A stretch of DNA of 64,000 nt from Pseudeuparius sepicola (taxonomy: Eukaryota; Arthropoda; Insecta; Coleoptera; Anthribidae), in contig OY987298.1 in the NCBI GenBank assembly GCA_963920635.1, positions 142,884,257 to 142,948,256 on the forward strand. Direction: 5' to 3'. Below, one piece after another: positions 57,350 through 64,000 of this stretch. The position numbers and the translations under genes are program-made. Position 1 is the stretch's first letter. The number at the start of each line of letters is the position of its first letter. Below the pieces are notes generated by a model that was not told where the DNA came from, did not search any database, and saw nothing but the letters and a program-made list of their open reading frames with translations.

Positions 57350-58483
57350 CAGGGTGAGTCGAAGTTAAACCGCCATACTCAAAATTTGAGTAGTATTTTT
57401 AAAAATAAATGGGGTTCTTCATATAATATTTTGTCCAAAAACGCTTCGTTTTCGACATACAGGCCGTCAAAGTTTTCTTTTAAAAACAGAAAAAATTAGT
57501 ATTTTCGGTTCCATTTATGCTATCGAGTTGAAAATTGGTACTTTTATGTTTTCTGGGACGGCGATTATGAATTTTCTATCAACTTTCTTCTAGCCGCTAG
57601 AGGGCGTTGGCTACGTCGTTACTTTCGAGCAAAAGTGTTTTACATTCGATTTTGAACAAAAAATGTCTCTTGTAAAAATACGAAAACCTTAACCGTTTTC
57701 ATGAAAAACGCAATTTTGTGTCGCGGTGCGCGTGAATTCGAAAAAATTAAAATTTCGTAGTAGGCTGAGAAATGGGATTTATTCATTTGGAATTCTTTAT
57801 TTACAGTAGGTATTGTCCTAAATTAACAATTTTTGTGAAATTAGTAACCCACAATTGTTTTCAAAGCCTACTAAACGTTGAAGCGCTTTTTCTCTGTTTT
57901 TGCTAATAAAGTTGTCTTGGTTAAAGTTCTTTTTATTACTAATTTCACAAAAATTGTCAATTTAGGACAATACCTACTGTAAATAAAGAATTCCAATTGA
58001 ATAAATCCCATTTCTCAGCCTACTACGAAATTTTAATTTTTTCGAATTCACGCGCACCGCTACACAAAATTGCGTTTTTCATGAAAACGGTTAAGGTTTT
58101 CGTATTTTTACAAGAGACATTTTTTGTTCAAAATCGAATGTAATTAAATATTCCGTCTAAAATGCAGATTTTTCAACGACAAGAAAGTTTAAAACACTTT
58201 TGTTCGTAAGTAACGACGTAGCCAACGCCTTCTAGCGGCTAGAAGAAAGTTGATAGAAAATTCATAATCGCCGTCCCAGAAAACATAAAAGTACCAATTT
58301 TCGACTCGATAGCATAAATGGAACCGAAAATACTAATTTTTTTCTGTTTTTAAAAGAAAACTTTGACGCCCTGTATGTCGAAAACGAAGCGTTTTTGGAC
58401 AAAATGTTATATGAAGAACCCCATTTATTTTTAAAAATACTACTCAAATTTTGAGTATGGCGGTTTAACTTCGACTCACCCTG
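57350..58483. mobile_element. 1.13-kb foldback inserted at a hAT border
   Basis: CAGGGTGAGTCGAAGTTAAA and inverted TTTAACTTCGACTCACCCTG, TA outside both. Arms are nearly identical and cover about 90% of the element. It lies exactly between the left target duplication (57342-57349) and the first base of the hAT at 58486, so it used the TA made at that junction. Confidence 0.92.
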
Positions 58484-58485
58484 TA

Positions 58486-59856
58486 TAGCGTTTCACAAGA
58501 CTCTTGCAAATTTCTTGTTCTTGCTGCAAGAACAAGACAAGACTCTTTTAAATTTCTTGTCTTGCTTTGCAAGACAAGACAAGAAATTATTCTGCAAGAG
58601 TCTTGCAAATTTGCAGGAAACCTTGCTAAAAGCAAGAAATCTTGCAAAATTCATTATCTGTAAATATAATTTCTGCAAAACTTTAATAATACTGATTTTT
58701 GCAAATTGAGCATAAATATAAACGATTATTCAAGAATAACTGTCTCTATATACTAGTACGAGTTTTTGTCCACAGACATTAAAATAACTTTAACAGAAAG
58801 GAAAGTCTTAGACTTAGATGCATTTCGAATTGAAAATCATGAAAACATTAAAACAAAATTATTATTATTATTAAAATGGAAAAAATAAATACAAATAATA
58901 ACAAAAAAGAACTGCGTCAATAATTAAATGTACCTATTATGGATACTAATTGCGTAGTTTTTTTTTATCAAGAAGTTAGGCACCCTTCTAGAGTAATAGC
59001 GACAAACGCGAGTAATATAGTGCGTAATAGCACCTTTTTAAGTTTTTATGGTAATCAAAAGAACGAAACTGTTTTAGAACTGGGTAGGTATATTTAATTA
59101 ATCCGATGAAGACAATATTCTAATACATATACCTATGTTTTATTTTTCATTTGTATTCTACAAAATGATGGCTTAAAAAATATTGCTCAGGCAGTCATCA
59201 AATTTTAAGATCAATAAAATATTAAATTTTTGGAATAAGAGAAGAAAAATCGCCTTTTCATACCTACTAACTATTTCTAACTACCTTAAATTAAAAATAT
59301 TCCTTCAAAATCCAATTAATATTTTTGCCTGTTCCAATCATCATTTCAGTATGTATGATTTGTTTTGTGTTTATCAATGAATGATTTAAAATATCTGAGT
59401 ACAGACCTACACTGTCCCTTCACTAAATTCTAAATACGACCCTGTCTTCTAAACAGAGAACATGGCGACCACCGGCTGCCAAACATCAAAGTCGTCGAGT
59501 TTATAATATTCTCCCCTTCCTTGTTCTCTGGCACTGTGGACCCCGCGCCCTGCCGCGCCGCGGCTCTGCAGTGCTGCGTCAACTTGTCTCGACAAGCTTT
59601 ACACGTAATAAATAATGCAAGAGTCTTGCTAACGAGAGTCTTGGTAGCAAGACTCTTGCAAACAAGAGTCTTGCGATGACGTCACTAAACAAAAAATGCA
59701 AGAACAAGAAATTGCAAGAAATCTTGCTTGCAAGACAAGATTTTCTCCAGCAAGAGTCGTGCAAGACAAGAATGTATTTAATTTCTTGTCCTTGCTTTGC
59801 AAGACAAGACAAGAACGGGCCTTAAAAGACAAGAAATCTTGTCTTGTGAAACACTA
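58486..59856. mobile_element. 1.37-kb hAT element, CTTGCAAGA-rich ends, CACTTATA duplication
   Basis: Left TAGCGTTTCACAAGAC, right inverted GTCTTGTGAAACACTA. After removing the foldback, CACTTATA (57342-57349 and 59857-59864) flanks it as an exact 8-bp duplication. Both ends are packed with TTCTTG, CAAGAC and CTTGCAAG words (58495-58650, 59610-59850), which act as subterminal repeats. The middle is AT-rich with no transposase; a GC-rich patch near 59520-59580 is unexplained. Confidence 0.88.
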
Positions 59857-59864
59857 CACTTATA

Positions 59865-59945
59865 GATCGGTTTTTAGGGGCCCCTTCCGGAGCTGGGGCC
59901 GCCCCGCACGGCGGGCGCCTTATCGCCGCCAGTGGCTGCTCTAAT
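59865..59945 (+). promoter_or_regulatory. Upstream half of a CpG-rich promoter/leader, cut off by a hAT
   Basis: GC-rich sequence (GGGGCCGCCCCGCACGGCG and similar) ends at the duplication GCTCTAAT. The same kind of sequence resumes at 61773 after the insertion, so this is the distal part of the same CpG-rich region upstream of the gene that starts at 62091. No TATA box is visible. Confidence 0.5.
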
Positions 59946-60618
59946 TAGAGCCCTGCACGGGCCGGGCTTTCCTATTCGGGCCTAGGACCGGCCCGGCCCG
60001 AAAGCAAGGTTCGGGCCGGGCCGGGCCGGGCCATAATATTTTTATTATCGGGCTTTTCGGGTTTTCCTTGTCATAACTTGGGCTTTTCGGGCCAAGCGGG
60101 CCTTTCGGGCCTATCGGGCCTGGCGGGCCTTTCGGGCCTTTCGGTCCGTTCGGGCCTATCGGGCCTGGCGGGCCTTTCAGGCCTAAATAATTTTATTGTC
60201 ATGTACTTTTAGGTAAATAAATAAGGTTAACTTCTTTTAAAATAGATTAGTTTGCTTTCCTGGTTGTCTATTATATTTTCATAATCATTTTCTTGGGTAT
60301 CAACCACGGGCGTAGCCAAGGGGGGGGGGTTTCGGGGGTTCAAACCCCCCCCCCCCCCGAAATAAGCAAAATATTACCTAATATTATACCGAAAAAATAC
60401 GAGGAGTGAAGAGTTAAATTATTATTACGTTTGAATATATGTAGTAATAGTAGCGCCTAGCGCCATCTTTTGACGAGAGGTAGACGCAGTTGCAGCCGAA
60501 CTATTTGGTATTGTAGGGACACTTTGCGTTGTTTCTCGATTATTCGCCACGCCCCTCGGTCGAAATGAGCGGAACTTTGTGGAAGTGCGTGGAAGTTTCT
60601 GGACGGCTACTGGGCTGC

Positions 60619-60626
60619 TATATAAG
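60619..60626 (+). promoter_or_regulatory. TATA box of the inner hAT transposase gene
   Basis: TATATAAG lies in a GC-rich context, about 37 bp before GGCAGTATTG, which resembles an insect initiator. Downstream, ACCGT|GTAAGTG (about 60737) would be a splice donor, and a short ATG frame (60815) leads toward the broken transposase. Position and spacing fit a Pol II core promoter. Confidence 0.55.
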
Positions 60627-60946
60627 CGGCGCCGCGGCGCGTGACCGCGCTTACGGCAGTATTGTTCCATGCGAACTCGAAGCGAATAAAAGTGAAAAGT
60701 GGTGAACGAATAGTGAAGAGAATTAAGTGTACCGTGTAAGTGAGTAATTTTAGTGCGCTGTTATTCGATGACCTTGTTAAGGATAGATACGTGAATCATT
60801 ATTACTGTCGAAAAATGGAGGGGAAAAAAGGAAGGGTGATAAACTTAAAGGTATGGACTACTGGATAAAGTGGTGTAGTCAAGGTCAAGGGGTTTCTAAT
60901 AAAGAAACAAATTTGGATTTAGCTATCAAAGCTTCAGCTACCTTGC

Positions 60947-61222
60947 ATGCTGATAAGAAGACTGCCTACCCCGAAATCTAGTTTGGAATGCCTAGATATG
61001 TGCGATAAGAACCTTTATCCTAATATTTACACATTACTACAAATCTTGGCTACCATTCCTGTATCCACTGCTACCCCAGAAAGATCTTTCTCGAACCTAA
61101 GGAGACTGAAAAACTATTTACGAAACACTACAAGTGAAAACAGACTTAATGGTTTGGCTCTAATGAACATTCACTATGGAACAGAAATTCATGCAGATTA
61201 CCTAAGTAGTGGATATATTTAA
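60947..61222 (+). pseudogene. hAT transposase C-terminal dimerisation domain
   Basis: 91 codons: LYPNIYTLLQILATIPVSTA, then TPERSFSNLRRLKNYLRNT and NRLNGLALMNIHY. The STATPERSFS-x3-L-K-x-L-R-x3-x-x-RL block is the conserved hAT C-terminal dimerisation motif. The RNase-H-like catalytic core and zinc finger are missing: only a short N-terminal piece (about 60815-60870, MEGKKGRVINLK) precedes it. Internal deletion makes the element non-autonomous. Confidence 0.85.
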
Positions 61223-61772
61223 AAGAAAAAGCCGAAAATTTCTTCTTTAATGGTTTTAAATTTAGCGCAGAGGAACGAAGTTAATTTATCCATTTCATTT
61301 AAAGTTAAGAACTTTATAAATATGTCGTATTTTTTTGGATGAATATATAGATATTAAATTTCATGTAAGTATATTTTTGTTGTTTTATTTACTTCTCAAA
61401 CTAAACCCCCCCAAAACTAAATCCTGGCTACGCCCGTGGTATCAACCATCAAAATAAATTGTAGAGGTGTTATCACAATAGTTTTTTATTATAAAATAGT
61501 TTATATTAAAATTAATACATACATATAATATGCGTATAATATCTATATTCTTCTTCCGAACAATTTAGTTTATTGGGATGGGATACGAACATGAGATGCA
61601 GTTCCTTTGGGAAGTTCCGGCCCGGCGGACTTTACGGGCCCGGCGGGCCTTTCGGGCCCGGCGGGTTTTTCGGGCCCGGCGGGCTTTTCGGGCTGGGCTT
61701 GGTATGACAATATTTCGGGCCGGGCCGGGTCGGGCCTAAAAATTTCGGCCCGTGCAGGGCTCTAGCTCTAAT

Positions 61773-62090
61773 CCCCCTTCGCTCCGGCTGCGGCGGTGCC
61801 CCGCGTCCTTCCGCGGCACCGTCCGGCCGGGCGAAAGCGGAGCGGGCGCGCGGGCGCACCTGTTTCTCCGCGGAGAGGACCCGCCGCCGCGCCGCACCGC
61901 TATACGCGCGCCCCACTGACCCACAACCGGTGCTCCGCTGACCGAGTGGTGGAGCCGGCGCGAGGCACCAGTCCCGAATCGCACCGGCCGCCATCCGCAC
62001 TCCGCACACGCGGCACGGACGGTACCACCCGAGACACGGCGAGGCGGGCGTGCGCCAGCGGAGTACCGCGACAGACACCCCGGACTCGAG
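61773..62090 (+). promoter_or_regulatory. CpG-rich promoter-proximal region / 5' UTR
   Basis: Very GC- and CpG-rich against an AT-rich background, directly upstream of a signal-peptide ATG. Overlapping long open frames on both strands (to 182 codons) result from the composition and are not taken as genes. I cannot place the transcription start. Confidence 0.55.
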
Positions 62091-62163
62091 ATGAAGTTGT
62101 TTGTGGTTGTGTGTACGGTACTGTTGGTGGTGTCGAGGGGTTGCGATGGTACCCGCGTCAGAG
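62091..62163 (+). CDS. First coding exon of a secreted or membrane protein
   Basis: ATG opens MKLFVVVCTVLLVV followed by SRGCDGTRVR: short basic start, hydrophobic core of about 12 residues, then small/polar residues, i.e. a signal peptide. The reading ends at AGAG|GTAAGT, a consensus donor, in phase 1. The ATG context (CTCGAGATGA) and the CpG-rich leader support a real start. The rest of the gene lies beyond the window, so the product is unknown. A hAT sits 27 bp into the intron. Confidence 0.75.
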
Positions 62164-62304
62164 GTAAGTTGACGACGCATCGGGCAGGACCAGTGGCGTA
62201 TCCAGGATTAACGTCTGGGGGGGGGGGCAATCAGTTATAAATAACAAAACTCTGATGTCGATAATTTTAATGATTAAAAACATATTTTCTAAAATAAATA
62301 AATA

Positions 62305-63009
62305 CAGGGTGCACGTCGGACATAAATGCACCAACTTAAAAATATGACGGAAAATATGACGAAAAGTTCATATGAACATGGGTCCGCAGATGTTTGGTTT
62401 TCGAGATGCAGGGTGTTGAAATTGAAATTTTATTCTCGATTTTTTTAAGTAACTTTTTGAGATTAAAAAATTTTCTTGCAAAATTTGGTAGCCGGGGTTT
62501 TTTTGCTAACAGAAGTCATAATTTGGTATTATTTTTGGAGCAATCCGTAGAGGGCGCTGCGTAGGCTATCATTATTTAATTTAATTTGCCCTAACTTTTT
62601 TGACAGTAAACTTTTACGACATTTTGTGAATTTATCCTATTCCCACACGTTTTTTAAGCAAAAAAGGTTTGTTTGGTGAATAACGCCAAAGATGACTGTT
62701 TTTGAGAAATTTTCAAATTTCTGCATCGATGCAGGTGCATATTGACACTCGTATGCAATTAAATTCAAAATAGAATTTAAATAAACAAGCCCATGTAATT
62801 TTTGACAGTTTAATTAACTTGTTGTTGTGTTTTTTTTTGTAAGAAAATTTTGTCGTCTCAAAAAGTTACTTAAAAAATCGAAACTAAAATTTCACTTTCA
62901 ACACCCTGCATCTCGAAAACCACACATCTGCGGACCTATGTTCATATGAACTTTTCGTCATATTTTCTATTTTTCTTTTTAATTTTTTAAGTTATTACCG
63001 GACACCCTG
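62305..63009. mobile_element. 705-bp foldback nested in the hAT
   Basis: CAGGGTGCACGTCGGACATAA at the left in drifted form pairs with TTATTACCGGACACCCTG at the right. The arms share TATGAACATGGGTCCGCAGAT against ATCTGCGGACCTATGTTCATA (segments) and TTTTCGAGATGCAGGGTGTTG inverted. Non-coding. Confidence 0.85.
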
Positions 63010-63044
63010 TGTAACATAAAAATAATTCTTCGAACCAGTAAAAT

Positions 63045-63236
63045 CTATATCACAAAATCAAGTATTCTTCTTTTGGTCTTGAGCTCGTCAAATATCTCCT
63101 CTGGAGATATGGGTATTTCAGGGTACACATAAAGGAGTGTTAACCCATTCAGTCGGTTTTCGCTAATATTCTTTCTAATATAAATTTTTAAAATTTTCAA
63201 TTTTGAAAATGTTCTTTCTGGCGTGGCGGTGCACAC
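63045..63236 (-). pseudogene. hAT transposase C-terminus
   Basis: Minus strand: CTATPERTFSKLKILKIYIR, then NISENRLNGLTLLYVYPEI. Same dimerisation motif as 60947-61222, but clearly a different lineage member. About 63 residues remain, with a C-terminal stop near 63045. The rest was deleted, or lost beside the foldback insertion. Confidence 0.85.
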
Positions 63237-63672
63237 TGTAATTGTGCAAAATATGTTTAGTAGGTTGTTTTGCCTAATTTACGGTGTATATGCATAATAT
63301 ACGGCGGCGCGTTCTCAAATCTACTGCACCGGTTTTAATTTCGAGAAGACAAAATGAAACAAATAACAAATTAACAAATTATAAATGTTTGATGTTCGCT
63401 GCATTTTCAGATTACGCCAGGAGTATATAATTTTTGGTGTTATTAATTTTGATATTACAAATCTCGTTTATCTCGAGAGCTCTGGAGGGGGCAATTGCCC
63501 CCTTTGCCCCCCCCCCCCCGCTGAATACGCCACTGGGCAGGACTAAAGCCACTCCGAACGGTGTCTTATTAGCGGCAGCGTTTAGCGTTAGGACAAGGGA
63601 TTGATGGGTAGAACCCAGGCAGTACCCGAAACAAGGATGCATATTTTGAGCGGTGGTATACTAAAAGCTTTC

Positions 63673-64000
63673 AGGGGCGTGCCCAGAAATTGTGTCTTGT
63701 GGGGGTTCGGGGGTTAAGCGAATGGAGGTTTAGGGGAGGGAGAATAAAAAATATACTAAAAATTAAAAAAAAACTATTCTTAAAAAGGAACAAAACTGAT
63801 TTTAATAAACCTACAATCCAAAATCAAGTTTTCGTTTTTTGGATTTGGACTTGGACTAAGAGTTCCGACTACTATCCGACCTGAAATCATCCCATATAGC
63901 AACTAATATTTTTTGAATATACAAAATAAGTTCCTAATGTGCAAAAAATATTCCCTCATATTTATAAAACATTGTTACAATATTTTACGAAATATGTTCA
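63673..64000. mobile_element. Start of a further hAT-like element plus dispersed repeat
   Basis: CAGGGGCGTGCCCAGAAATT followed by a G-rich stretch resembles the CA-x-x-GGCGTA-x-CC ends of the two hATs just upstream. The other end is beyond the window. The last 115 bp (63886-64000) repeat 25346-25463. Confidence 0.45.

Larger units (their letters stand above)
60305..61438. mobile_element. Inner hAT element, CACGGGCGTAGCC ends, nested
   Basis: CACGGGCGTAGCCAAGG at the left and inverted CCTGGCTACGCCCGTG at the right; GTATCAAC flanks both exactly (60297-60304, 61439-61446). G and C homopolymers follow the left end. It carries a promoter-like TATA segment and a deleted transposase gene on the plus strand. 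Confidence 0.93.
59946..61764. mobile_element. Outer hAT element, TAGAGCCCTGCACGGGCC ends
   Basis: TAGAGCCCTGCACGGGCCGG at the left and inverted GCCCGTGCAGGGCTCTA at the right; GCTCTAAT flanks both as an exact 8-bp duplication (59938-59945, 61765-61772). Next to each end lie runs of GGGCCTTTC / CGGGCC-type subterminal repeats (about 59990-60185, 61615-61740). Its only transposase piece belongs to a second hAT nested within. Confidence 0.93.
62191..63535. mobile_element. hAT element, CAGTGGCGTATCCAGG ends, with nested foldback
   Basis: CAGTGGCGTATCCAGGATTA at the left and inverted GAATACGCCACTG at the right; GGCAGGAC flanks both exactly (62183-62190, 63536-63543). Its ends resemble those of the inner hAT at 60305-61438. 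It carries a transposase C-terminus on the minus strand and a CAGGGTG foldback. Confidence 0.92.

Noticed and set aside
61632..62230. Long overlapping open frames on both strands (182, 164 and 123 codons)
   Set aside because: GC-rich composition lacks stop codons in all frames; the frames overlap each other and cross transposon borders. Only the signal-peptide exon at 62091 has start and splice support.

Overview
This looks like nuclear DNA from an insect with a large, AT-rich, transposon-filled genome; a beetle or a hemipteroid is my guess, with low confidence. The evidence is a split trypsin-like protease gene with multi-kilobase introns, sparse coding sequence, hAT and mariner-type elements with TA or 8-bp target duplications, jockey-type LINE remains, long palindromic repeats and microsatellites. 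No bacterial-type operon, CRISPR array or intact virus is present.

Host genes. (1) Positions 1580-24281 (+) hold the last five coding exons of a Stubble-like serine protease. Exon sizes and intron phases add up exactly to one 243-residue catalytic domain with a full catalytic triad, followed by a 3' UTR with poly(A) signals to about 24.98 kb. Its upstream exons lie outside the window. The introns are 12.0, 4.1, 4.0 and 1.8 kb and consist largely of transposon debris. (2) At 62091-62163 (+) a second gene begins: a CpG-rich leader, a signal-peptide first exon and a strong splice donor. Its promoter/leader is split by a nested hAT insertion, and its first intron carries another hAT 27 bp after the exon. 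I see no convincing host gene between 25 and 59 kb.

Mobile DNA. The commonest structure is a long palindrome (0.2-1.6 kb) with CAGGGTG or CAGTGT ends and TA target sites. Three of these keep only the C-terminus of a mariner-type transposase and one keeps only the N-terminal helix-turn-helix region in both arms, so they appear to be foldback derivatives of mariner-type elements. Other elements with readable boundaries are: a 2.2-kb element with GGCGG ends, AATT duplication and a spliced minus-strand gene; a 1.85-kb element with CCCAAGCAGCA ends and TATA duplication; a 2.6-kb hAT full of later insertions (53.8-56.4 kb); a Harbinger-like MITE, a foldback and a hAT stacked at 56.85-59.86 kb; hAT-in-hAT at 59.9-61.8 kb; and foldback-in-hAT at 62.2-63.5 kb.

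Oddities worth attention: a 24-codon CxxCG exon in three tandem ~1.7-kb copies plus a diverged fourth copy; a 446-bp mirrored GTAT/ATAC palindrome; two antisense 5S-rRNA-like fragments in a dispersed repeat; and a LINE insertion for which another place in the window supplies the empty site.
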